A stretch of DNA of 64,000 bases from Spirochaetaceae bacterium. GTDB taxonomy: Bacteria; Spirochaetota; Leptospiria; Leptospirales; Leptonemataceae. The position numbers and the translations under genes are program-made. The DNA is taken from NCBI GenBank assembly GCA_002729885.1, contig PBUB01000021.1, forward strand, positions 472,451 through 536,450. The letters are read 5' to 3'. Within the stretch, counting starts at the first letter, position 1, and each line of letters opens with the position of its first letter. This document shows, in pieces, positions 37,152 through 45,127 of the stretch. The notes under the pieces were generated by a model, which did not search any database, had not been told where the DNA came from, and saw nothing but the letters and a program-made list of their open reading frames with translations.

Positions 37152-37442
37152 ATGAGCGAAGAACATGCTAATGAAACCGGTGGAACCGGAAATAACTCGG
37201 AAAAACTGAAGCAGGGCTATGAAAACCTGAAGGGTCAGGCTCAGAAAGCCCGAGCCAGAGCTCAGGAATCCTATGAGCAGGCCAGAGCGCGAGCAGCGGT
37301 TTATGGCGAAGGGGCTCAGGAGTTCGTGGATGCTGCCGGCCAGTATGTAAAGGAAAATCCGGAACGATCCACTTTGATCGCCGGAGTCACAGGCCTGGGC
37401 TTTGGATTGCTGCTGGGTCTCTTGATCGGTCGCAAAAACTAA
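37152..37442 (+). CDS. DUF883/ElaB-YqjD-like membrane-associated protein
   Basis: A 96-aa protein. A helical, Ala/Lys/Glu-rich N-terminus (AQKARARAQESYEQARARAA) leads to the family hallmark NPERSTLIAGVTGLGFGLLLGLLIGR, a C-terminal glycine-rich transmembrane tail. ElaB/YqjD proteins of E. coli are tail-anchored and associate with ribosomes in stationary phase. AGGAG lies before the ATG at 37152, which is preferred over an upstream in-frame ATG. The next gene begins 1 bp after the stop and belongs to the usual YqjE partner family. Confidence 0.87.
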   Translation: MSEEHANETGGTGNNSEKLKQGYENLKGQAQKARARAQESYEQARARAAVYGEGAQEFVDAAGQYVKENPERSTLIAGVTGLGFGLLLGLLIGRKN

Positions 37443-37443
37443 A

Positions 37444-37884
37444 ATGTCTTCCAGCAGGCAAAATTCATCCGGTCTGGACCGAGACCGGATGAATGCAGAG
37501 CTGGCCAGAAACCTGCCACTGTTTCGCAGTCTGGCGCAAAACCTGGCAGCCTATCTGTTTGATCGTTCCGCCTATTTGCGGTCCCTGAAGGCCTACATGA
37601 CCTATCAGGTGGAGTACCGATCCGGTAAATGGATGGGTGGTACAGCTTTTCTGGTGCTGGGGATCTTCTTTTTGATCGGCGCCTCATTTTCTCTGATGTT
37701 TTCTCTGTATCAGCTGCTGAAAGATTACACAGGGAATACAACTCTCTCCGCATTTATTGTTAGCTGGGTCTGTATTTTCCTTGGCTTTATTTTCCTGATG
37801 TTCTCTAAAAGGAGTTACACCGGTCTTGCCAGCGGAATGACCTATCGGGAATGGAAAAACCGGGAAGATCATCGAAGATCCTGA
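37444..37884 (+). CDS. YqjE-like (holin superfamily III) membrane protein
   Basis: A 146-aa protein with two transmembrane helices (about 67-92 and 100-120) separated by a short loop, flanked by charged ends. The layout and position immediately after a DUF883 gene match the YqjD-YqjE pair of proteobacteria; the sequence similarity itself is weak. Function is unknown, and the holin label describes topology only. Translation is likely coupled because the two genes nearly touch. Confidence 0.68.
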   Translation: MSSSRQNSSGLDRDRMNAELARNLPLFRSLAQNLAAYLFDRSAYLRSLKAYMTYQVEYRSGKWMGGTAFLVLGIFFLIGASFSLMFSLYQLLKDYTGNTTLSAFIVSWVCIFLGFIFLMFSKRSYTGLASGMTYREWKNREDHRRS

Positions 37885-37921
37885 CCGGTACCACCGATAA
37901 TAACAACCGGAGAGACATCAT

Positions 37922-38563
37922 TTGGAAACCCTCTATAAATACTGTCGATTGCTAGGAGTCCGCCCCGGGGACTCAGCAGAAGCCGTAAAGAGGGCTTTTC
38001 GTGAAAAGATCAAGCACTGCCATCCCGATAGAAAAGGGAATGAAGACCAGGCCAGAATTCTAATCGAAGCCTACGATGCCCTTAAGGCGGGAGTGCCGAT
38101 TATGGAAACCGCTCCTGGCGGAGCCCGTATCTATCGGAAGCCAGATCCCAATTCTCGTCCGTCCTCTCATACTCAGAATCGACCGGCGCCCGGTTATTCC
38201 CAGCACCGTGGCTTTACTCCGGGGTATCGCGCCGGGCAGGAGCTGTTTCGAGCTGCCATGGGTGGTGCCGAGCCCGCGGGCATAGGTGCGGTGTTACGAA
38301 GATCCGCTCCTACCCAGGATGTGCCGGGTATGGAATTCTTTCGTCGTGCCGAGAATCAACTGGAGCAAACCATTCGCCGTTTCGAGGGGCAAAAGCACAG
38401 AAGTAAGAGATACTGGGCCCGGGATTATATATCAGGCATCGTCAAGGTTCAGGTACTCTATAGAGATGTAATCAGTCGCTATCCCATGCTGGCTGCCCGT
38501 GCCAGAGAAAGGATGCATTCTCTGGAAAGGCTACTGCTGGAGCTGCGCACGCTGGCCCGATAA
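37922..38563 (+). CDS. J-domain (DnaJ-like) protein
   Basis: A 213-aa cytoplasmic protein. Residues 5-58 form a J-domain with the HPD tripeptide in KIKHCHPDRKGNED, which would stimulate a DnaK ATPase. Residues 60-125 are a Pro/Arg/Ser-rich linker and 135-210 a basic helical domain that I do not recognise. There is no zinc-finger or DnaJ substrate domain, so it is a specialised co-chaperone. The start is TTG (37922) with GGAGA about 10 nt upstream; it follows the YqjE-like gene by 37 bp and may belong to that operon. Confidence 0.85.
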   Translation: METLYKYCRLLGVRPGDSAEAVKRAFREKIKHCHPDRKGNEDQARILIEAYDALKAGVPIMETAPGGARIYRKPDPNSRPSSHTQNRPAPGYSQHRGFTPGYRAGQELFRAAMGGAEPAGIGAVLRRSAPTQDVPGMEFFRRAENQLEQTIRRFEGQKHRSKRYWARDYISGIVKVQVLYRDVISRYPMLAARARERMHSLERLLLELRTLAR

Positions 38564-38700
38564 TGCCCGGTAATGATGCATCATAGCACGGAAAATTCTA
38601 CAGCCGAAACGTTTCCGGGGATTCGCGATATGGGAACGGTCTACATAAAAAGAAAACCAATCGATGACCGCCGGGCTAAAATGCAGTCCCGGGCTATTCA

Positions 38701-38967
38701 GTGATTAAAGTAAAAAGCATGCAGGCGCTTGGACTTTTTGAAATCCTCATAATCCTGGTGCTGGTGGCCCTTCTCTATGTTCCGCCGCTCTTACTCAGTA
38801 ACTATATTGCGAGAAGAAAGGCACAGAGCATTCCCCTGGCTCTGGGGCTTACACTCTGCCTTTCCTGGATCGGCGTAATTATCGTAGCTCTGATGCCAGA
38901 TGCTAACCCTCGCGGCCAGAGCAATTCCTCCTCGAATCATGAAGAGATGGATACCCGTCCTGAATAG
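38701..38967 (+). CDS. Small two-helix membrane protein (superinfection-immunity-like topology)
   Basis: An 88-aa protein with two hydrophobic helices (about 12-32 and 45-64) joined by a basic loop (NYIARRKAQ), then a hydrophilic tail. The LSWIGVIIVALMP second helix resembles the Imm_superinfect family and other small integral proteins. That family name comes from phage T4 Imm and does not prove a defence role here. The start is GTG at 38701, or ATG at 38719. Confidence 0.6.
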   Translation: MIKVKSMQALGLFEILIILVLVALLYVPPLLLSNYIARRKAQSIPLALGLTLCLSWIGVIIVALMPDANPRGQSNSSSNHEEMDTRPE

Positions 38968-39165
38968 CGGCTTCGGTCGTCCGGTTTAATCGCCCAGCTT
39001 TTGACTCGATTACCAGATCCTGTCTTTGTCTTTGATTGCCGACGGTGAGCCCCGATGAGCGTTCCGGCTTCCTTCGGCCTGATTCCATCGCTCGAGGCCC
39101 GGAGAAAATCCCCCGAATAAGGAAAAAGGGTTCACTGTCTTCGGACACTCTTTAGAGTTTCCCGG

Positions 39166-40017
39166 ATGAACTGGGAACTTCTACAGGACTCTCTGGTAAT
39201 CGCGTTGAACGGCAGTGCGATGCTGGCCATGGGACTGGCATTGCCTGTTTCATCGGTGATGCACAGTGTTAAAGAAGTGGGCCCGCTTTCCAGGGGCCTT
39301 GCCATAAATCTGTTTCTTGCACCGCTTATTGCCTGGGGGCTTGCAATGGCCTTTGAATTCTCTGCCGCCGCAGCGCTGGGACTTATGATTTGTGCTGCAG
39401 CGCCCGGAGGAAATACGGGACCATTGCTTTCGTCCAATGCGAAAGGAAATCTAGCCTATTCGGTAACCCTGGTTATAATTCTAAGTTTCGCCTCTCTGCT
39501 GACGGTTCCTCTATTTCTGGAGCTACTGGGAACCGGCGAAGGAATGGAGATTCCTCTGGGCAAGATTCTGATCTTGATCGGTCTTTTCCATATTCTACCG
39601 CTCCTGCTGGGAATGCTGGGCCATCACTGGAAGCCCGGTCTGGCCCATATCTGGTCTCGTTACTTCCGGATCCTGGCCAACGTATGCCTTGTAGTCCTTA
39701 CGATTCTGCTGCTCTGGCTCAAGGGAGAGATACTGATTGCCAATGGATGGAAACCAGCACTGGCCATGGCTCTGTTCGTGGCCGCACTTCTACTACTCGG
39801 TTTGACCGCAGGTAAATCCGCCGGTCATATGCGTTCCCTGTCCATGACTACGGCCACTCGAAATCTTTCGCTTTCACTTCTTCTGGGGGCCCAGGTGTTT
39901 TCCGACCCGGCCACAATGATTGCCATTCTTACCTACGGATTGTTGTGGGTCTGCATTACAGTTCCTCTGAGCTTCTGGCTTGGTAGCGGGGCCACAGAAT
40001 CACATTCGACCATTTAG
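39166..40017 (+). CDS. BASS-family (SBF-like) sodium-coupled transporter
   Basis: A 283-aa membrane protein with about nine hydrophobic helices. AAAPGGNTGPLLSSNAKGNLAYSVTL matches the ion-binding crossover of the bile acid:sodium symporter superfamily, whose members often read PGG-x-x-SN and GN-x-ALS at this place, and TTATRNLSLSLL matches the second crossover. Bacterial members move organic anions such as pantoate, pyruvate or bile acids with sodium; substrate here is unknown. It stands alone and is convergent with the YkgB-like gene. Confidence 0.82.
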   Translation: MNWELLQDSLVIALNGSAMLAMGLALPVSSVMHSVKEVGPLSRGLAINLFLAPLIAWGLAMAFEFSAAAALGLMICAAAPGGNTGPLLSSNAKGNLAYSVTLVIILSFASLLTVPLFLELLGTGEGMEIPLGKILILIGLFHILPLLLGMLGHHWKPGLAHIWSRYFRILANVCLVVLTILLLWLKGEILIANGWKPALAMALFVAALLLLGLTAGKSAGHMRSLSMTTATRNLSLSLLLGAQVFSDPATMIAILTYGLLWVCITVPLSFWLGSGATESHSTI

Positions 40018-40151
40018 CATCCGATATGGCCGATTGGATCGGCTGGATCAAGGTGGGGCCAGTTCATTCGGATGTGTCCAGCACAGCTCCAGCGGGGGCA
40101 AATCCCCGGGATCGCGAAAGCCATGGACCGTTTCTAATTGGGCCCCTGGGG

Positions 40152-40604
40152 TCAGTGAAGGATTTCACTATCGCTTTTTTCCCGGACTGAACCGGCAATG
40201 GCTATGGCAGCAAAAAAGATTGTAATGTCTTTGATTAGGTACTGACCGGCTATAGTGGGCGCGAAGGGAAATTCCTGCCAGCAAACCTCCGGAAGCATCA
40301 ACAGAGCAAGAACAGAACCCGGAAGCCTTACGAGGAGCATTAGAATAGCTGCTCTGGCCAGTGGGCGAATCAAGAGACAGAGTCCAATGGAGAGCTCAAA
40401 AGAGCCCAGAAGAGGAACAATGTCCTCCGGGGATCCCCAGTAGATTGTATGAGCTATGATCGATGTGGCTGTCTTATGACCTACAATTTTCAGGGATCCA
40501 AACCATACGAATAAAAGTCCCAGAGACACTCGGTGGGTATAGTGACCATAGCGCTTGAACAACCGGGCAATGCGATGATCGATGTGGTCGATATGCTGCT
40601 TCAT
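40152..40604 (-). CDS. YkgB/DUF417-family membrane protein (DoxX-like)
   Basis: A 150-aa protein with four predicted transmembrane helices. The motif RVSLGLLFVWFGSLKI near the start, ELSIGLCLLIRP in the middle, and FPFAPTIAGQYLIKDI near the end match the YkgB group of DoxX-like proteins, whose role is unknown (some are linked to hypochlorite or electrophile stress). It starts 54 bp after the stop of the GH31 gene on the same strand and may be co-transcribed with it. Confidence 0.82.
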   Translation of the reverse strand: MKQHIDHIDHRIARLFKRYGHYTHRVSLGLLFVWFGSLKIVGHKTATSIIAHTIYWGSPEDIVPLLGSFELSIGLCLLIRPLARAAILMLLVRLPGSVLALLMLPEVCWQEFPFAPTIAGQYLIKDITIFFAAIAIAGSVREKSDSEILH

Positions 40605-40658
40605 TTGCCGGTTCCTGTGAGTGCATCCGCCGGTGTCGATGAGCCCGGAAGCAATTCA

Positions 40659-43004
40659 CTAACTGCCCTGAATCGTATTTCGAAAATCGAATCTGTAGGT
40701 GTCGCTTTGCAGAGGAAGTTCAAAGTAGATCATATCCAGTGAACGGTCTTCCCGAACCGCATCCACGGATGCTCCCGTAACTGAGTTTTCACCAAGCATA
40801 TGACGAAACACACCGGGTAGTCTTAGCTGGAATTTACGAAACAGCGGTTCGTAATCTCCGGGCTCTACATCTATCTGTATCGTAAGCTGACCGGTGCGAC
40901 TCTGAGACCCTTTCACATCTATACGTGTGGGCTTCTGGTTTTCTGTAATTCCGTCGTCCAGAATGACGGTGCCGCACATGGTTTCCCCTGGATAGATTTC
41001 GATATGCAGGCCTGACCTTACACTGTCTTCTGCGTTTCGTCTTGCCGGACATGTTGGAATGGCCGAACCTCCTCGAACAAACAGAGGAAAGTATCCTGGC
41101 TTTGTATCCAGAAAGTGGCTCTGTCCGCCGACGTATCTGCGGCCGGTTTCAAAATCGAACCATTCACCCGGAGGAAGCACCACCTTGCGTTTCTTCATTC
41201 CCGGTGAAAGCACCGGGCAGGCCAGCAGACTCGGTCCCAGCATGAATTGAGATTCCAGACCATCTTCATTCATCTCCGGGAATTCATACCAGACAGGACG
41301 TACCAGAGGCTCCCCGGTATGATGAGATTCATGGATGAGGCTGGCAAAATAATGCATGAGCCTGTACCTGCGATTCATGTGCTTTCTGGATATTTCCAGC
41401 ACTTCATCGCCAAAGCTCCAGGGCTCCTGGGAAAAACTGTACAGGACGGTATGAACCCGAAAGAAAGGCATTAAAGAGCCAAGCTCCATCCAGCGTGCGA
41501 ATAGCTCCTTGTTTTTGAAGAGCTTTATAGCACCCAGGCTTCCGGGCCCCCTGCAGAATCCTCCAACGTCGGCGCCGCTCATGGGAACGCCACTGAGCCC
41601 CAGGTTCACCACCATATGCAGATTGGCATTCAAATGCTCCCAGGTACTGTGATTGTCCCCGGTCCATAGTGCCGCATACTTCTGAATCCCGCAATGAGCG
41701 GATCGTGTTAAAACAAAAGTTCTTTCGCCTTTCTTCCAGCGATGAAATCCATCCCTGGTGGCTTTCGCCTCATAGTTTCCGTAAAGATTTCGATACCTCG
41801 CATGGGAGCCGCTTTGATGGCGAATGGGCTGATCCAGAGGCTCATCCAGTTTACCGATTTGTAGAACCGGTTCATTCATATCGTTCCAGATGCCAGAAAC
41901 ACCTGCATCGAACAATGTCTTGTGATGGCTGGCCCACCATATCCTGGTTTTTTCTTCTATGAAGTCCGGAAACACCGTGGGACCTGGCCAGACCTTGCCA
42001 CGGTAATTTTCATCGGAATCTGTACGCTTGCAGTAAAGATCCTGTTTCAGACCATCCAGATATACCGAGTAGTCATCGCCTATGAAGACTCCTGGGTCAA
42101 CAATGGTCACCGTGCGAATTCCAATCTCTGCCAGATCCCGATTCAGTTGTGCTGGATCCGGAAAGCGATCATTGCTCCAGGTGAATACCCGGTATCGGTC
42201 CATGTAATGAATGTCCAGATGAATGGCATCGCAGGGAAGATCTCTCTGGCGAAATCCATCAGCAATCTCTTTCACTCGATGGGCTGTTTTATAGGACCAT
42301 CTGGATTGATGAAATCCCATAGCCCAGAGCGGAGGATGGAACGGTCGACCGGTGAGGGCTGTATAGGCATCCAGGATTTCCCTGATTGAGCCATAGAAGC
42401 AGAACAGATCCACAGGCTGCGCTGCTTCGGGACGGTAATACTGAATGATGATGGAGGCACCGTCTTCGCCGGATGTGTCATTGGTGGTGGTAATATCCAG
42501 CGGATAGGAAGTATGCAAATAGATGGCTCGAAACCGGTTTCCCTTTCGAATAAGAAAAAAGGGAAATGTAGAATAGGTCTGGCCCGCAGTAGCATAGAAC
42601 TGCGTATCCATGCTTCTGAGCAAAAAGTGCTGATTCATGCGATCCGGTTCATTGCCGGCAGCGCCCATCCCGTATAATTGCTCATCGGCTTCCAGCTGTA
42701 TCTTGATTCGATCCAGAGGAAACTCCACAGTGCGGATCTGACCGGCCAGCAGATCTTCTGTGCCAGAATCCAGGCGAAATATTCCGGTAGGAGGATCAAA
42801 TACGAAGCGAAGATCCTTCTTTTTCGCCACAGCCTTGCCCTCTGCATCCCGATGCACCTGGATGGGCTGGTAATTCTCCAGAAAGAGCTCCGGATCTTCC
42901 GGGAAATGCTCGGCGGGCTCGGGAAAAATACAGACACGAAAGGCTGTATTTCCTGCCACTTGAGTCATTACGCTCTGGCTATTTCGTATCTGAGTTTCAG
43001 GCAT
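40659..43004 (-). CDS. Glycoside hydrolase family 31 alpha-glucosidase
   Basis: A 781-aa GH31 enzyme. An N-terminal beta-sandwich (about 1-240) precedes the barrel. The catalytic nucleophile lies in the signature GIWNDMNEP, and WTGDNHSTWEHL supplies the acid/base aspartate region; HQSRWSYK and DIHYMD are substrate-side motifs. C-terminal beta domains follow from about 610. No signal peptide is seen, so it probably acts on cytoplasmic alpha-glucosides such as maltose or isomaltose. It is divergent from the hydrolase gene at 43086, with only 81 bp between. Confidence 0.93.
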   Translation of the reverse strand: MPETQIRNSQSVMTQVAGNTAFRVCIFPEPAEHFPEDPELFLENYQPIQVHRDAEGKAVAKKKDLRFVFDPPTGIFRLDSGTEDLLAGQIRTVEFPLDRIKIQLEADEQLYGMGAAGNEPDRMNQHFLLRSMDTQFYATAGQTYSTFPFFLIRKGNRFRAIYLHTSYPLDITTTNDTSGEDGASIIIQYYRPEAAQPVDLFCFYGSIREILDAYTALTGRPFHPPLWAMGFHQSRWSYKTAHRVKEIADGFRQRDLPCDAIHLDIHYMDRYRVFTWSNDRFPDPAQLNRDLAEIGIRTVTIVDPGVFIGDDYSVYLDGLKQDLYCKRTDSDENYRGKVWPGPTVFPDFIEEKTRIWWASHHKTLFDAGVSGIWNDMNEPVLQIGKLDEPLDQPIRHQSGSHARYRNLYGNYEAKATRDGFHRWKKGERTFVLTRSAHCGIQKYAALWTGDNHSTWEHLNANLHMVVNLGLSGVPMSGADVGGFCRGPGSLGAIKLFKNKELFARWMELGSLMPFFRVHTVLYSFSQEPWSFGDEVLEISRKHMNRRYRLMHYFASLIHESHHTGEPLVRPVWYEFPEMNEDGLESQFMLGPSLLACPVLSPGMKKRKVVLPPGEWFDFETGRRYVGGQSHFLDTKPGYFPLFVRGGSAIPTCPARRNAEDSVRSGLHIEIYPGETMCGTVILDDGITENQKPTRIDVKGSQSRTGQLTIQIDVEPGDYEPLFRKFQLRLPGVFRHMLGENSVTGASVDAVREDRSLDMIYFELPLQSDTYRFDFRNTIQGS

Positions 43005-43085
43005 AGGTCATCCGTTGGAAAAAAACTTTTCCTTTCGTCTGGCTGTCGTAGGTTCGACCGACGTATAAATTATCGGATCGGAAAT

Positions 43086-44117
43086 ATGGAAAAAGAAAGA
43101 CCTCTGTACCGCAATTGGAAGCTGTATGTGTCCCTGCTGGGGCTATTTATTCTTGGCTATGCACTTCTGCCAGGCCCCGGCTATGAATATCACAGTCGAT
43201 TAACAGAAGATGAAAAGGCCAGCTTTGATGTATATCTGCAGGATCGGCTGCAGGAGGGCGCCGAAAAAGGAGCTCGTCCCGGAAATGAAGAGCGACTCAT
43301 TCGTTATGGCGATAAAACACCCATTGCATTTCTCTATGTACATGGATTTGGGGCTTCCAGGGCCGAAGGGGAAATGGTCATGGACGAAATTGCCTCTAAG
43401 TTTCAGGCCAATACCTTCTATCTGCGTCTGCCCGGCCATGGAACGAATATGGAGGACCATAATTCCGTAGAACTGGCTGATTATCTGGATTACTCGGCTG
43501 ATGCTCTGCAGATGATGCAGAAGCTGGGCGACCACGTTGTGGTTGTGGGAACCAGCATGGGTGGGCTTATCTCTACCTACCTGGCGGCCAACTATCCTGA
43601 CAAAGTGGATGCTCTGATTCTGGCATCACCTTTCTACGAATTCAGAGATAAGACCGGGAATGTTCTGGGGTATCCTGGTGGTCTGGTTCTGGCTGAAATG
43701 GTGAATGGCGGCGAAGTTCGAGATTCCTCCCGAGATCCGAAAAATGCCAGGTCCGTGGATGGATATGAGGAATACTGGTACACAAAGCAATACATGTCGG
43801 CCCTGGTGCCATTGTACAATTTGAAAGAATACATTGCCCGGCCGGCCACTTTTGAGGCTGTGCAATGCCCGACGCTCATGCTATATTATTACAAGAATGA
43901 GCAGGAGCAGGACCCCACGGCAGATGTGAATGCAATGCTGGAGGGATTTGCCAAATTCGGAGGGAATCCTTTGAATCGATCGGTGGCTATCGAAGATGGT
44001 GCCCATGTTCTGCTCAGCAAATACGTGCGAACCGACAAAGAGAGAATCAACCAGGAGATAGTGCAATTCATCAATGACTATCTGAAAGCCCAGGAAGATT
44101 CCACGCGCGAAGAATAA
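43086..44117 (+). CDS. Membrane-anchored alpha/beta hydrolase (esterase/lipase-like)
   Basis: A 343-aa protein. A hydrophobic N-terminal helix (KLYVSLLGLFILGYALL) anchors it to the membrane or serves as a signal. The hydrolase core has the oxyanion strand LYVHGFGASRAEGE, the nucleophile elbow GTSMGG, and the catalytic histidine in IEDGAHVLL. It should hydrolyse an ester, perhaps a lipid or acylglycerol; no specific family can be named. The frame is open upstream to 42678 across the GH31 gene; I chose the ATG at 43086 because GGAAAT precedes it and the membrane segment begins there. Confidence 0.85.
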   Translation: MEKERPLYRNWKLYVSLLGLFILGYALLPGPGYEYHSRLTEDEKASFDVYLQDRLQEGAEKGARPGNEERLIRYGDKTPIAFLYVHGFGASRAEGEMVMDEIASKFQANTFYLRLPGHGTNMEDHNSVELADYLDYSADALQMMQKLGDHVVVVGTSMGGLISTYLAANYPDKVDALILASPFYEFRDKTGNVLGYPGGLVLAEMVNGGEVRDSSRDPKNARSVDGYEEYWYTKQYMSALVPLYNLKEYIARPATFEAVQCPTLMLYYYKNEQEQDPTADVNAMLEGFAKFGGNPLNRSVAIEDGAHVLLSKYVRTDKERINQEIVQFINDYLKAQEDSTREE

Positions 44118-44128
44118 GTGGCCGAGCC

Positions 44129-44470
44129 ATGCATGCATACATTCTAGTAATAACCGATGACGATGGTCTGCGCTCTGTGGTCCGTGAAGTGCTGGAAGAC
44201 GAGGGACATCACTTCCATATCGTAGACTCGTCTGCCCCTATCGGTCCGGATCATTGCCTGGTCATCGCTGGACCGGATGTGGATGGATGCATAATGGAAG
44301 AGAAGCTGGGTGCAGTTCCTGGAATTCCACCCAGAATGCTCTATCTAAGGTATCAGAATGAGCCCTTTAAAGGGCGTTGTGCAAAATGCCAGACTCTCAC
44401 CCTTCCCATGGATATGCTAAGAATCCGAGAATTCATTAAGGATATGATGAAAGTGGAATTTGCGGACTAG
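44129..44470 (+). CDS. Degenerate receiver-like (pseudo-receiver) protein with CxxC
   Basis: A 113-aa cytoplasmic protein. The beginning, YILVITDDDGLRSVVREVLE, has the acidic pocket and first helix of a CheY-like receiver. At the third strand, where the phosphorylated aspartate should be, it reads CLVIAGPDVDG, so the expected Asp is replaced, and the conserved Lys is also missing near LTLPMD. Cys84 and Cys87 (CAKC) add a possible redox or metal site. It is therefore unlikely to accept phosphate in the normal way. It starts 11 bp after the hydrolase gene, upstream of the deaminase and sensor-kinase genes. Confidence 0.6.
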   Translation: MHAYILVITDDDGLRSVVREVLEDEGHHFHIVDSSAPIGPDHCLVIAGPDVDGCIMEEKLGAVPGIPPRMLYLRYQNEPFKGRCAKCQTLTLPMDMLRIREFIKDMMKVEFAD

Positions 44471-44615
44471 GTTCTTCGCTACGATGAATGGGAGCTCATG
44501 GAAATGAGGCTTGAATATCCAGGTCGAGGCGTCCTATTTCAGTGCTAGGGAAAGCGCCAGGCCTGTTTCGCACTACATGCACTGATCCGCCGGTGCTACC
44601 GATCTCTTGACTTCT

Positions 44616-44633
44616 GGGCCCACCCCTGGGCCC
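44616..44633 (+). terminator. GC-rich hairpin before the deaminase operon
   Basis: GGGCCC at 44616-44621 can pair with GGGCCC at 44628-44633 around a 6-nt loop, followed by TCTTACC. It may end the hydrolase/pseudo-receiver transcript. The T-tract is poor. Confidence 0.4.
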
Positions 44634-44677
44634 TCTTACCCTGGACAGCTTCTTACCGATCAATAAACAGGGAATCT

Positions 44678-45127
44678 ATGGACCATAAGCAGATGCTAGA
44701 GATTGCGATTCAAGAAGCCCGGGCCGGCCTTGAAGAGGGCGGGATACCAGTTGGTGCTGCATTGTTCGATGCAAAAGGAAATCTTCTGGGCCGTGGTCAC
44801 AATCGAAGAGTGCAAAACGATGATCCTTCGGTGCACGGTGAAACTGATGCATTTCGAAACGCTGGAAGACAGAAAAACTACAGAGACAAAATCATGGTGA
44901 CTACTCTGGCACCCTGCTGGTACTGTAGCGGATTGATTCGTCAGTTTAACATAGGTACCGTCATCGTGGGGGAGTCCGTAAACTTTCCCGGGGGATTGGA
45001 CTGGCTCCGGGAGAACGGAATCAAAGTTATAGATCTTCAGTCTAAAGATTGCATCGATATGATGGCCCAATTCATTGAACAAAGGCCGGAGCTCTGGAAT
45101 GAAGACATTGGAGAAGTGTCCGAATGA
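44678..45127 (+). CDS. Cytosine deaminase-like enzyme (Fcy1 type)
   Basis: A 149-aa zinc deaminase of the CDA fold. The zinc site is HGETDAF plus TLAPCWYCSGLI, and GGIPVGAALFD and GRGHNRRVQ match the yeast Fcy1 pattern; the C-terminal FIEQRPELWNEDIGE resembles the Fcy1 ending very closely. Fcy1 converts cytosine to uracil and also acts on 5-fluorocytosine and 5-methylcytosine. Some tRNA and guanine deaminases look similar, so specificity needs testing. AGGGA lies 6 nt before the ATG. Its stop overlaps the start of the NMT1-domain kinase gene by 4 nt (ATGA). Confidence 0.86.
   Translation: MDHKQMLEIAIQEARAGLEEGGIPVGAALFDAKGNLLGRGHNRRVQNDDPSVHGETDAFRNAGRQKNYRDKIMVTTLAPCWYCSGLIRQFNIGTVIVGESVNFPGGLDWLRENGIKVIDLQSKDCIDMMAQFIEQRPELWNEDIGEVSE

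Noticed and set aside
38701..38967. Superinfection-immunity-like small protein as a sign of phage defence
   Set aside because: Only topology and a short helix match. No other phage or defence genes are near, so the name is kept as a description only.
44471..44677. Possible TPP riboswitch upstream of the deaminase/NMT1-kinase operon
   Set aside because: The conserved thi-box segments (CTGAGA and ACCTGATCTGG) are absent, so the thiamine link rests only on the NMT1 domain.
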